Position numbers and translations under genes: made by a program | DNA from: Streptomyces roseofulvus | GTDB taxonomy: Bacteria; Actinomycetota; Actinomycetes; Streptomycetales; Streptomycetaceae | Direction: 5' to 3' | Assembly (NCBI RefSeq): GCF_039534915.1 | Contig: NZ_BAAAWE010000001.1 | Location: 6,820,001-6,884,000, forward strand | DNA: 64,000 nucleotides | The notes under the pieces: generated by a model | What the model was told of the DNA's origin: nothing | What the model saw: only the letters and a program-made list of their open reading frames with translations | Databases searched by the model: none | In this document: positions 26,584 through 34,805 of the stretch, one piece after another | Layout: each line of letters opens with the position of its first letter | How positions within the stretch are numbered: position 1 is the stretch's first letter

Positions 26584-27144
26584 CACGACCCCCGCCCCGA
26601 CCCGCGAGCATGCAGACGCGTCACGCGTACCCCCCCGTACTGCCGAGCGCCGTCCTCGTCCCGGACTCAGCATGGTCCCACGAAGTCCCCCTGCGCACAC
26701 GGAAGTTGGGGCAGCCCCGGAACGACTTCCGACCGGACCCGGAAGATCGCCGGGGCCCCGGCCGAGGCCGCGTTGACGTCTTCGGTTGACTTGTGTGACG
26801 GCAGGGGCGGGTTGTCAAGCACGCGATGCCGGGGACGACGTGGCCGGATTGCGTGCCGTCCGATCGGGGCGCCGGGGCGCCCCGTGACCCCCACCGGCCC
26901 ACACGCCGCCCGGCCTCCGGAGACCGTGGCGGAAAGCCGACGGGAAAGCCGGTAAACCACCCCCGAAACAAGATCACTGCATCGAGGTAATGCCCCTCGT
27001 CCGGCCGGGCACGCCGTGCTGACGGGCCGTTACTGTTCCCCGGGTCTGGACGGATGGCCAGACGCCCTCCCTCCATTCCCCTCCTCGACGGGTTCGGCGT
27101 GTCGCCGTGCCCGGTCACCACCTCGCTAAGGAGACCCCGGTCCG
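26584..27144. other. Gene-free divergent region, about 560 bp
   Basis: No gene is supported between the NCS1 permease and the encapsulin gene. It should carry the promoter of the 2-methylisoborneol operon. AT-richer patches occur near 26790-26820 and 26960-27000. A 6-bp inverted repeat at 27044-27063 is listed separately. Confidence 0.5.
27044..27063. promoter_or_regulatory. Inverted repeat upstream of 2-MIB operon
   Basis: GTCTGG and CCAGAC are separated by 8 bp, 82 bp before the encapsulin start. The spacing suits binding of a dimeric regulator. No matching regulator is encoded nearby. Confidence 0.3.
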
Positions 27145-28554
27145 ATGACCGTCGACACCAGCCCGGAAGCCCAGGCGGCACCGCCGCAGCAGTCCCTCAG
27201 CACCGACGCCGCGCGGAACCTCGCCAGCACCACCAAGTCCGCCCCGCAGATGCAGGAGATCACCTCCCGCTGGCTGCTGCGGATGCTCCCCTGGGTGGAG
27301 ACCAAGGGCGGCGCCTACCGGGTCAACCGCCGGCTCAGCTACACCGTCGGCGACGGCCGGGTGGAGTTCGTCCAGGACGGCGCCACCGTCCGCGTCATCC
27401 CCCGCGAGCTCGGCGAACTCGCCCTGCTCCGCGGCTTCGACGACGTCGACGTGCTCACCGCGCTCGCCGACCGCTGCACCCAGCGCGACTTCTCCGCCGG
27501 TGACGTCATCGTCACCCGGGGCAACCCGGCCGGCGAGATCCACCTCCTCGCGCACGGCCGCATCAGCCAGATCTCCGAGGGCGCCTACGGCGACGACATC
27601 GCCGTCGCGGTCCTCGGCGACGGCGACCGCTTCGGCGAGAACGCGCTCCTCGACGCCGACGCCACCTGGGACTACACGGCCACCGCCGAGACCTCGGGCA
27701 CCCTGCTCACCCTCTCCCGTGCCGACTTCGCCGCGGTGATGGCGAACTCCCCGGCGCTGCAGGCCCACATCGAGGCGTTCAGCACCCTTCCCGAGCAGGC
27801 GCAGAACAAGCACGGCGAGAAGGAGATCGCCATGTCCGCCGGCCACGTCGGCGAGGCCGTGCTCCCCGGCGCCTTCGTGGACTACGAGCTCAAGCCCCGC
27901 GAGTACGAGCTCTCCGTCGCGCAGACCGTCCTCAAGATCCACACCCGTGTCGCCGACCTCTACAACGGCCCGCACAACCAGACGGAGGAGCAGCTCCGCC
28001 TGACCATCGAGGCCCTGCGCGAGCGCCAGGAGCACGAGCTCGTCAACAACCGCGAGTTCGGCCTCCTCCACAACGCCGACTTCAAGCAGCGCATCCAGAC
28101 CCACTCCGGCCCGCCCACCCCGGACGACATGGACGAGCTGCTCAGCCGCCGCCGGGGCACCAAGCTCTTCCTCGCGCACCCGCGCACCATCGCCGCCATC
28201 GGGCGCGAGTTCAACGCCCGCGGTCTCTACCCGGACCACGTCGACCTCGGCGGCCAGTCCGTCCCGGCCTGGCGCGGCGTCCCGATCCTCCCCTGCAACA
28301 AGATCCCGATCACCAAGGAGCAGACCAGCTCCATCATCGCCATGCGCACCGGCGAGGAGAACCAGGGCGTCATCGGCCTCCGCCAGACCGGCATCCCGGA
28401 GGAGTTCGAGCCCGGCCTGTCGGTCCGCTTCATGGGCATCAGCGAGCAGGCGATCATGTCGTACCTGGTCACCACCTACTACTCCGCCGCCGTCCTCGTC
28501 CCCGACGCCCTCGGCGTGATGGAGAACGTGCAGATCGCCCGCCGCCGCGACTGA
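27145..28554 (+). CDS. Family 2B encapsulin shell protein with cyclic-nucleotide-binding domain
   Basis: A 469-residue protein of the family 2B encapsulins (older name: cyclic-nucleotide-binding protein cnb/EshA-like). The first 40 residues are a disordered arm. Residues 60-110 and 230-469 form the HK97-type shell fold (ADLYNGPHNQTEEQLRLTIE, HPRTIAAIGREFNARGLYP, PAWRGVPILPCNKIPIT). Residues 115-215 are an inserted CNMP-like domain (VIVTRGNPAGEIHLLAHGRI, DRFGENALLDADATWD). The protein self-assembles into a nanocompartment whose cargo is the terpene cyclase encoded 60 bp downstream. The ATG follows an AAGGAG. First gene of the three-gene 2-methylisoborneol operon. Confidence 0.88.
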   Translation: MTVDTSPEAQAAPPQQSLSTDAARNLASTTKSAPQMQEITSRWLLRMLPWVETKGGAYRVNRRLSYTVGDGRVEFVQDGATVRVIPRELGELALLRGFDDVDVLTALADRCTQRDFSAGDVIVTRGNPAGEIHLLAHGRISQISEGAYGDDIAVAVLGDGDRFGENALLDADATWDYTATAETSGTLLTLSRADFAAVMANSPALQAHIEAFSTLPEQAQNKHGEKEIAMSAGHVGEAVLPGAFVDYELKPREYELSVAQTVLKIHTRVADLYNGPHNQTEEQLRLTIEALRERQEHELVNNREFGLLHNADFKQRIQTHSGPPTPDDMDELLSRRRGTKLFLAHPRTIAAIGREFNARGLYPDHVDLGGQSVPAWRGVPILPCNKIPITKEQTSSIIAMRTGEENQGVIGLRQTGIPEEFEPGLSVRFMGISEQAIMSYLVTTYYSAAVLVPDALGVMENVQIARRRD

Positions 28555-28613
28555 CGGCCCCGTCCGTCCCGGCTCCGGGACGGAGCACCACCCCACCCAG
28601 CAAGGAGCTACGG

Positions 28614-29849
28614 ATGCCCGAGCCCGGGCTCTCCCCCCTGCCGGCACACCTGCCCGCGGCGGCGGCCCGCCTCGGGGCCGACGTCCTCGCCCGGGCCCTC
28701 GCCGGCCCCGCCGCCGAGGCGCCCGCGCCGGAGGCCGCACCCCGCTGGATCCCCGGCGGACCCAGCGGACTCGGCACGTCCAGCGTCTCGTTCGCCCGTC
28801 CGGCACCGCCCCCGGTGCCGGACGGGCCGCCGGACCCGGCCGCCGCCCCCTCCGCCGCCCCGGCGGCGGAGGGCCGGCCCATCCCCGGCCTCTACTTCCA
28901 CCCCGTCCCGGACCCCGACCCCGCCCGGGTGGACGAGGTCAGCCGCCGGATCAAGGACTGGGCCGTCGACGAGGTCCAGCTCTACCCGGAGGAGTGGGAG
29001 GGCCAGTTCGACGGCTTCTCCGTCGGGCGCTACATGGTGGCCTGCCACCCCGACGCCCCGACCGTCGACCACGTCATGCTCGCCACCCGGCTCATGGTCG
29101 CGGAGAACGCCGTCGACGACTGCTACTGCGAGGACCACGGCGGCTCGCCCATCGGCCTCGGCGGGCGCCTGCTCATGGCGCACACCGCGCTCGACCCCGT
29201 CCACACCACCCCGGAGTACGCCCCGGCGTGGGCGGAGTCGCTCGGCTCGGACGCCCCCCGGCGCGCCTACCGCTCCGCCATGGAGTACTTCACCGCGGCC
29301 GCCTCGCCCTCCCAGTCCGACCGCTACCGGCACGACATGGCCCGCCTCCACATGGGCTACCTCGCCGAAGCGGCCTGGGCCGAGACCGACCACATCCCCG
29401 AGGTGTGGGAGTACCTGGCGATGCGCCAGTTCAACAACTTCCGCCCCTGCCCCACCATCACCGACACCGTCGGCGGCTACGAACTCCCGGCGGACCTGCA
29501 CGCCAGGCCGGAGATGCAGCGGGTCATCGCCCTCGCGGGCAACGCGACGACCATCGTCAACGACCTGTACTCCTACACCAAGGAACTCTCCAGCCCCGGC
29601 GTCCACCTCAACCTCCCGGTGGTGCTCGCCGAGCGCGAGAAGCTCTCCGAACGCGACGCGTACCTCAAGGCGATCGAGGTCCACAACGACCTCATGCACG
29701 CCTTCGAGGCCGCCGCCACAGAGGTGGCCGCCGCCTTCCCCGTCCCCACCGTGCTGCGCTTCCTCAAGGGCGTCGCCACCTGGGTCGACGGCAACCACTA
29801 CTGGCACCAGACCAACACGTTCCGCTACAGCCTGCCCGACTTCTGGTAA
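28614..29849 (+). CDS. tpc: 2-methylisoborneol synthase (terpene cyclase), encapsulin cargo
   Basis: A 411-residue class I terpene cyclase that turns 2-methylgeranyl diphosphate into the earthy odorant 2-methylisoborneol. The Asp-rich motif is DDCYCED at 168-174, and the NSE motif is NDLYSYTKE at 316-324 (Asn316, Ser320, Glu324). Residues 1-88 form a disordered, Pro/Ala-rich N-terminus with GLGTSSVSFARP near 52-63, the kind of segment that targets cargo into family 2 encapsulins. The ATG lies behind AAGGAG. It is co-transcribed with the shell gene upstream and the methyltransferase downstream, which makes its substrate. The symbol follows early usage for this cluster. Confidence 0.92.
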   Translation: MPEPGLSPLPAHLPAAAARLGADVLARALAGPAAEAPAPEAAPRWIPGGPSGLGTSSVSFARPAPPPVPDGPPDPAAAPSAAPAAEGRPIPGLYFHPVPDPDPARVDEVSRRIKDWAVDEVQLYPEEWEGQFDGFSVGRYMVACHPDAPTVDHVMLATRLMVAENAVDDCYCEDHGGSPIGLGGRLLMAHTALDPVHTTPEYAPAWAESLGSDAPRRAYRSAMEYFTAAASPSQSDRYRHDMARLHMGYLAEAAWAETDHIPEVWEYLAMRQFNNFRPCPTITDTVGGYELPADLHARPEMQRVIALAGNATTIVNDLYSYTKELSSPGVHLNLPVVLAEREKLSERDAYLKAIEVHNDLMHAFEAAATEVAAAFPVPTVLRFLKGVATWVDGNHYWHQTNTFRYSLPDFW

Positions 29850-29878
29850 GCACCTACCGGCAAGAAATGGATTTCCCT

Positions 29879-30757
29879 GTGACCACCGAGCTCACCGCCA
29901 CCGACGCCTCCGCGACCATCCCCGGCCCGGCGACGCCCTACCAGGGCGACATCGCCCGCTACTGGAACGCCGAGGCCCGGCCCGTGAACCTGCGCCTCGG
30001 TGATGTGGACGGCCTCTACCACCACCACTACGGCATCGGCGCCGTCGACCACGCCTCCCTCGGCACCCCCGAGGACAGCGAGTACGAGAAGAAGCTGATC
30101 ACCGAGCTCCACCGGCTGGAGTCCGCCCAGGCCGAGGTCCTCCTCGACCACCTCGGGCCGATCACCGCGGCCGACACCCTCGTCGACGCCGGCTGCGGCC
30201 GCGGCGGATCGAGCGTCATGGCCCACCAGCGCTTCGGCTGCAAGGTCGAGGGCGTCACCCTCTCCTCCACCCAGGCCGAGTTCGGCAACAGGCGCGCCCG
30301 CGAGCTGGGCATCGACAGCCACGTCCGCGCCCAGGTCTGCAACATGCTCGACACCCCGTTCGAGAAGGGCTCCATCGCCGCCTCCTGGAACAACGAGTCC
30401 AGCATGTACGTCGACCTCGACGACCTGATGGCCGAGCACTCCCGCTTCCTCAAGGTCGGCGGCCGGTACGTCACCATCACCGGCTGCTGGAACCCCAAGT
30501 ACGGGCAGCCCTCCAAGTGGGTCTCCCAGATCAACGCCCACTTCGAGTGCAACATCCACTCGCGCCGCGAGTACCTGAAGGCGATGGCCGACAACCGCCT
30601 GGTGCCCCAGGCCGTCATCGACCTGACCCCCGACACGCTGCCCTACTGGGAGCTGCGCGCCACCTCGTCGCTGGTCACCGGCATCGAGGAGGCGTTCATC
30701 GAGTCGTACAAGGACGGCTCCTTCCAGTACGTGCTGATCGCCGCCGACCGCGTCTGA
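29879..30757 (+). CDS. mtf: Geranyl diphosphate 2-C-methyltransferase
   Basis: A 292-residue SAM-dependent C-methyltransferase that adds a methyl group to C2 of geranyl diphosphate, giving the substrate for the adjacent cyclase. The SAM motif is LVDAGCGRGG (101-110); the N-terminus RPVNLRLGDVDGLYHHHYGIG and the end GSFQYVLIAADRV are those of the characterised S. coelicolor enzyme as I remember it. The GTG at 29879 (VTTELTA) is chosen because it aligns with that enzyme's start; an in-frame ATG at 29867 lacks a ribosome binding site. A 14-bp hairpin 22 bp after the stop ends the operon. Confidence 0.92.
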   Translation: MTTELTATDASATIPGPATPYQGDIARYWNAEARPVNLRLGDVDGLYHHHYGIGAVDHASLGTPEDSEYEKKLITELHRLESAQAEVLLDHLGPITAADTLVDAGCGRGGSSVMAHQRFGCKVEGVTLSSTQAEFGNRRARELGIDSHVRAQVCNMLDTPFEKGSIAASWNNESSMYVDLDDLMAEHSRFLKVGGRYVTITGCWNPKYGQPSKWVSQINAHFECNIHSRREYLKAMADNRLVPQAVIDLTPDTLPYWELRATSSLVTGIEEAFIESYKDGSFQYVLIAADRV

Positions 30758-30778
30758 TCCCCTGCGCGGCCGGTCACC

Positions 30779-30811
30779 GGGCCGGGCCCGTCCTCGCGAC
30801 GGGCCCGGCCC
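30779..30811. terminator. Bidirectional terminator, perfect 14-bp stem
   Basis: GGGCCGGGCCCGTC pairs fully with GACGGGCCCGGCCC around CTCGC. It separates the 2-methylisoborneol operon from the convergent phosphodiesterase gene, whose stop codon abuts the hairpin at 30812. Confidence 0.8.
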
Positions 30812-31699
30812 TCAGCCGTTCGCCGACCGCGCCGCGTTCCAGCCGGCCAGCTCCGCGGGCCGGTCCGTGATCACCCCGTCCACGCCCAGCTCCGCCAGCG
30901 CCCGCCAGCGCGCCGGGGCGTTCACCGTCCACACGTTCACCGCCACCCCCGCCGCGTGCAGCTCCGCCACCGCGCCCGGCCGGGCGGCGAGCCCCTTGTC
31001 CGACACGTGGTACGAGGCCAGCCCCAGGTCGCGGGCGACCGCGACCGGATCCGCGTCGAGCCGGTCGCGCAGCAGCGCCCGCGGCAGCTCCGGCGCCAGC
31101 TCCCTGACGTACCCCAGCGACACCGCGTCGAAGCTCTGCACCAGCACCCGGTCCGCCATCCGCTGCCCGCGCACCTCCCGGACGATCCGCGCCACCTCCG
31201 CCTCGGAGTGCGGCCCCTTGATCTCCAGGAGCAGCCGGCCGCCCCGCTCCCGCAGGTCCGCCAGCTGCGCGGCGAGCGTCGGCACCCGGGCGCCCGCGAA
31301 CGACGGGGCGAACCAGGAGCCCGCGTCCAGCGCGTCGATCCGCGCCGACGTCAGCGCGCGTACCTGCCCCGTGCCGTCGGTCGTCCGGTCCACGGTCGCG
31401 TCGTGGATCACGTACGGCACCCCGTCCCGGCTCGGCCGGACGTCGTTCTCGATCCACTCCACCCCCGCCCGACGTGCCACCTCGCCCGCGGCCAGCGTGT
31501 TCTCCGGCGCCGCCGAGGAGGCGCCCCGGTGGGCGAACACCGTCAGGGTGGCGGCGGCGGGGACGGCGGCGGGAGCCGCGGCGGGTTCGTGGGCGGGCGC
31601 ACCGGGGGGTGCCGCGGCGGGCGCGGGGGCGGCCACGAGCAGCGCGGTCAGCGCGGCGGCGGCCAGCGCGGCGCGGCGGCGGAGGCGTACGGGAGTCAC
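30812..31699 (-). CDS. Secreted glycerophosphodiester phosphodiesterase
   Basis: A 295-residue exported enzyme with a long N-terminal signal peptide (RRRAALAAAALTALLVAAPA). The GDPD catalytic residues are in order: HRGASSAAPENTLAA, then the Glu and Asp of ENDVRPSRDG, then His in IHDATVDRTTDGTG, and ITDRP near the C-terminus. It hydrolyses glycerophosphodiesters such as those from phospholipids or teichoic acids to glycerol-3-phosphate, outside the membrane. GTG at 31699 follows AGGATCACC. Convergent with the methylisoborneol operon and divergent from the IclR gene. Confidence 0.88.
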   Translation of the reverse strand: MTPVRLRRRAALAAAALTALLVAAPAPAAAPPGAPAHEPAAAPAAVPAAATLTVFAHRGASSAAPENTLAAGEVARRAGVEWIENDVRPSRDGVPYVIHDATVDRTTDGTGQVRALTSARIDALDAGSWFAPSFAGARVPTLAAQLADLRERGGRLLLEIKGPHSEAEVARIVREVRGQRMADRVLVQSFDAVSLGYVRELAPELPRALLRDRLDADPVAVARDLGLASYHVSDKGLAARPGAVAELHAAGVAVNVWTVNAPARWRALAELGVDGVITDRPAELAGWNAARSANG

Positions 31700-31855
31700 G
31701 GCCGGTGATCCTAACCCGCGGCCGCCCGTCCCGCCGCGACGCACCGGCGCGGAACCCTTCGGTGATTCGTCCGGGTCTGCGGCATCGTGGGAGCGCGCCC
31801 GGAGCCGTGCCATGGGGGACACCGGCCGGGCCGAGAGACAAGGGGAACGCCACCC

Positions 31856-32608
31856 ATGGACCACGGGACACGTCCGAGACCCGTCGACGTGGAGCGGAAC
31901 GACACGACCGACCGGCCGGGACGCGGCCGGGGCGTGCTCGAAGGGGCCTTCGCCCTCCTCGACGCGCTGCGCCGGTGCGGCGACGAGGCCGGCGTCACGG
32001 AGCTCGCCCTCGCCTGCGGGGTGCCCAAGGGCAGCGCGCACCGGCTGCTCGACCAGCTCGTCACCGTCGGCGCGGTGGAGCGGCGCGGCTCCCGCTACCG
32101 CGTCGGACCGCAGCTCTACCGCCTCGGGCAGGCATGGGAGCCGCACCCGGGGCTCCGGCTCGCCGCCCGGCTGCCGGTGCAGCGGCTGCGCGCCGCGACC
32201 GGCGCCAGCGTCGTCCTCGCCGTGCTCCGCGAGGACCAGGCCCTCGTCGTCGCCTCCGCCCCGGGCGAGCTGGAACCGCTGGTGCCGGTGCGGAACGGCA
32301 CCGCGTTCCGGCTCGACACCGCCGCCGGATCCGCGCTGCGCGGACCGCGCCGGGGCGGGCCGGTCCTCGACCGGGAGGACGTGATGGACGGGGTGTGCTG
32401 CGCCGCCTTCCCCGTCCGGGGCCGGGACGGGCGGACCGTCGCCGCGCTCGCCGCGATGGTGCCGGCCGGGCGGCGGCTCGACGCGCTCGGCGAGGCCGTC
32501 GCCGGCGCCGGGGCCGCCCTCGGCCGCGCCCTGACCCGCGGCGTGCCGCACCGCTCGATCCCGCCGGCCGCGCTCGCCCCCCACCCTCTCCGGGATTCGT
32601 TCCGTTGA
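31856..32608 (+). CDS. IclR-family transcriptional regulator
   Basis: A 250-residue regulator. A winged helix (ALLDALRRCGDEAGVTELAL, GVPKGSAHRLLDQLVTVGAV) is followed by an effector domain with RLPVQRLRAATGASVVLAVL and a DGVCCAAFPVRGRDG stretch, as in IclR proteins. It is shorter than usual in the effector domain. The ATG at 31856 follows AAGGGGAA. No adjacent catabolic gene identifies its ligand. A hairpin with 7-bp arms spans its own stop codon. Confidence 0.8.
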   Translation: MDHGTRPRPVDVERNDTTDRPGRGRGVLEGAFALLDALRRCGDEAGVTELALACGVPKGSAHRLLDQLVTVGAVERRGSRYRVGPQLYRLGQAWEPHPGLRLAARLPVQRLRAATGASVVLAVLREDQALVVASAPGELEPLVPVRNGTAFRLDTAAGSALRGPRRGGPVLDREDVMDGVCCAAFPVRGRDGRTVAALAAMVPAGRRLDALGEAVAGAGAALGRALTRGVPHRSIPPAALAPHPLRDSFR

Positions 32609-32616
32609 GCGGAACG
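32598..32616. promoter_or_regulatory. Palindrome CGTTCCG-TTGAG-CGGAACG over the IclR stop codon
   Basis: Perfect 7-bp arms around TTGAG, overlapping the TGA of the IclR gene. It could be a weak terminator. The GTTCCG(n5)CGGAAC form also resembles binding sites of IclR-family regulators, so it may be an operator for the secreted-protein gene at 32718. Confidence 0.4.
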
Positions 32617-32656
32617 CGCGGAGAACGGGGCGGGGGAGAGGCGGCACAGTAAGGGA

Positions 32657-32676
32657 CGTGCCGGGGGAACGGCACG
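32657..32676 (+). promoter_or_regulatory. 5'-UTR stem-loop before secreted-protein gene
   Basis: CGTGCCG and CGGCACG form a 7-bp stem around GGGGAA about 40 bp upstream of the start at 32718. A CACAGT hexamer lies just before it, so the hairpin may sit at the 5' end of the mRNA, where it could stabilise the transcript. Confidence 0.35.
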
Positions 32677-32717
32677 CAGGAGAACAGGAAAACGCACACC
32701 TTCGGGGGAGACACACC

Positions 32718-33188
32718 ATGCGCAGGAACCGCGTCGCTCGCGCCGCCGCCACCGCCCTCCTCGGGCTCGGCAGCATCGCCGCCTTCGCCGGCACCGCCCA
32801 GGCCGAGCCGATCGACTACGTGCGGATCGAGCTCTACGAGCTCCACTGCCAGCAGAACAGCGAGGGCGACCACGACGAGGCGTACCTCAAGATCACCGAC
32901 GCCAACGGCAACGCCGTCAAGGTCTGGCCGGGCAACGGCATCAGCTACCAGACGATGGGCTCCGGCTACGTCCGCTCCATGGCGGACGGCAACGGCAACG
33001 CCGCCCTCATCCTCGGCAAGGAGCAGGCGCGCACCCTGACCCTGTGGGACAAGGACACCTTCGGCGGCGACGACAAGCTCGGCTCCACCCTGGTCACCGG
33101 CAGCGAGGTCGGCGCCGAGACCCAGTGGCGGACCGTCGAGGGCTCCGGCGGCGTCTACGTCATCGGCTACCGGGTCGTCGACATCTGA
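32718..33188 (+). CDS. Small secreted protein, C2-like fold suspected (156 aa)
   Basis: A 156-residue exported protein. The signal peptide is basic (MRRNRVARA), hydrophobic (TALLGLGSIAAFAG) and ends at TAQAEP. The mature part is a beta-rich domain: DYVRIELYELHCQQNSEGDH, then EAYLKITDANGNAV, then LWDKDTFGGDDKLGS. The acidic loop DKDTFGGDDKLG is the pattern seen in C2-type calcium-binding sandwiches, so calcium or lipid binding is possible. There is one Cys only. Expression probably starts from a promoter after the IclR gene. Function unknown. Confidence 0.8.
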   Translation: MRRNRVARAAATALLGLGSIAAFAGTAQAEPIDYVRIELYELHCQQNSEGDHDEAYLKITDANGNAVKVWPGNGISYQTMGSGYVRSMADGNGNAALILGKEQARTLTLWDKDTFGGDDKLGSTLVTGSEVGAETQWRTVEGSGGVYVIGYRVVDI

Positions 33189-33208
33189 TCACGCGTCAAG
33201 AACGGCTG

Positions 33209-33238
33209 AGGGCCGTGCCGGTGACCCGGCACGGCCCT
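33209..33238. terminator. Bidirectional terminator, perfect 13-bp stem
   Basis: AGGGCCGTGCCGG pairs fully with CCGGCACGGCCCT around TGAC, followed by TCCTC. It lies between the convergent secreted-protein gene and bglC. Confidence 0.8.
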
Positions 33239-33253
33239 TCCTCACGTCACGGC

Positions 33254-34696
33254 TCAGACCGCGTCGGGCGCGTGCAGCACGCCCGAGCGGGCCACCCCGG
33301 AGTACCAGCGGGCGCTGGTCTTGGGGGTGCGCCGCAGGGTGTCGTAGTCGACGTGGACCATGCCGAACCGCTTCGCGTAGCCGTACGCCCACTCGAAGTT
33401 GTCCAGCAGCGACCACAGGTAGTAGCCCCGGACGTCGATGCCGTCGGCGATCGCCCGGTGCACCTCCGCCAGATGGGCGTGCACGTAGGCGGTGCGCTCC
33501 GGGTCGTGCACCCCGCCGTCCTCGCCGACGACGTCCTCGTACGCGGCCCCGTTCTCGCTGATCACCAGCGGCAGGCCCGGGTACGCCTCCGAGGTCCGGC
33601 GCAGCAGGTCGTACAGGCCGGTCGGGTCCACCGGCCAGCCCATCGCCGTCCGCTCGCCGGGCGCGCGGTGGAAGGCGACCGAGTCGGCGCCCGGCCACGG
33701 CGAGTGGGCGCTGTCGCCGTGCCCGTCGTCCTGCGGCTTCTCCTCGCCCTCCGCGACGTGCGCCACCAGGGTGGGCGCGTAGTAGTTGATGGCGAGGAAG
33801 TCCAGCGGCTGGTTCGCCGTCGCCGTGTCGCCGTCCTGCACGAAGGACCAGTCGGTGAGGTGCCGGGTGTCGGCGAGCAGGTCCTCCGGGTAGGCGCCCT
33901 CCAGCATCGGGCCCAGCCAGACCCGGTTGCCGACGGCGTCGATCCGGCGGGCCGCCTCCAGGTCCTCGGCGGAGGTGGTGCGCGGCCGCACCTCGTGCAG
34001 GTTGAGCGAGACCGCGATCTGCCGGTCCGCCGGCAGGGCGGCGCGCAGCGCCTGGACGGCGAGCCCGTGGCCCAGGTTGAGGTGGTGGGCGGCGCGCAGC
34101 GAGGCGACCGGGTCGGTGCGGCCGGGGGCGTGCACCCCGGAGCCGTAGCCGAGGAAGGCGGAGCACCAGGGCTCGTTGAGCGTCGTCCACCGCTTGACCC
34201 GGTCGCCGACGGCGTCCGCGACGATCCCGGCGTACTCGGCGAACCGCTCGGCCGTGGCGCGCTCGGGCCAGCCGCCGGCGTCCTCCAGCTCCTGCGGCAG
34301 GTCCCAGTGGTAGAGGGTGAGGGCGGGCTCGATGCCGGCGGCGAGCAGCTCGTCCACCAGCGCCCGGTAGAAGTCCAGGCCCTTCTGGACGGCGGGGCCC
34401 CGGCCGGTGGGCTGGACCCGCGACCAGGAGACGGAGAACCGGTAGGCGTTCAGGCCGAGTTCGGCCATGAGGGCGACGTCGTCGCGGAACCGGTGGTAGT
34501 GGTCGACGGCCACGTCGCCGGTGTGGCCCTCGAAGACCTTGCCGGGGGTGTGCGAGAAGGTGTCCCAGATGGACGGCGTGCGGCCGTCCTCGCGGGCCGC
34601 TCCCTCGATCTGGTAGGCGGCGGTGGCCGCGCCCCAGAGGAAGTCGGAGGGGAACTGGCGGACGGCGGTGAGCGGCCGGGTTTCGGACGCGGTCAT
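33254..34696 (-). CDS. bglC: GH1 beta-glucosidase BglC
   Basis: A 480-residue cytoplasmic family 1 glycoside hydrolase, the intracellular enzyme that splits imported cellobiose and cellotriose to glucose. It has the GH1 start FLWGAATAAYQIEGA, the acid/base Glu in TLNEPWCS and the nucleophile Glu in VISENGAAY, plus the sugar-binding WSLLDNFEWAYGY. No signal peptide. It is the last gene after cebE, cebF and cebG on the same strand, separated from cebG by about 110 bp. A degenerate CebR-like site overlaps its ribosome binding region. Confidence 0.93.
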   Translation of the reverse strand: MTASETRPLTAVRQFPSDFLWGAATAAYQIEGAAREDGRTPSIWDTFSHTPGKVFEGHTGDVAVDHYHRFRDDVALMAELGLNAYRFSVSWSRVQPTGRGPAVQKGLDFYRALVDELLAAGIEPALTLYHWDLPQELEDAGGWPERATAERFAEYAGIVADAVGDRVKRWTTLNEPWCSAFLGYGSGVHAPGRTDPVASLRAAHHLNLGHGLAVQALRAALPADRQIAVSLNLHEVRPRTTSAEDLEAARRIDAVGNRVWLGPMLEGAYPEDLLADTRHLTDWSFVQDGDTATANQPLDFLAINYYAPTLVAHVAEGEEKPQDDGHGDSAHSPWPGADSVAFHRAPGERTAMGWPVDPTGLYDLLRRTSEAYPGLPLVISENGAAYEDVVGEDGGVHDPERTAYVHAHLAEVHRAIADGIDVRGYYLWSLLDNFEWAYGYAKRFGMVHVDYDTLRRTPKTSARWYSGVARSGVLHAPDAV

Positions 34697-34697
34697 A

Positions 34698-34711
34698 GGA
34701 GAGAGCTCCCA
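34698..34711 (-). promoter_or_regulatory. Degenerate CebR-like site at bglC start
   Basis: Read on the minus strand, TGGGAGCTCTCTCC matches the CebR consensus at 11 of 14 positions and ends 1 nt before the bglC ATG. It includes the ribosome binding GGGAG, so part of the match may be chance; a CebR site near bglC has been described in other Streptomyces. Confidence 0.35.
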
Positions 34712-34805
34712 ACGCGGGGTGAGGGACGGCCCGTTCGGATCCGGCGACTGCGGCGGACCCGGACGGGGCCGAGAGGGTTGCGGTACGGAGGAGGGGGCGG
34801 GCCGG

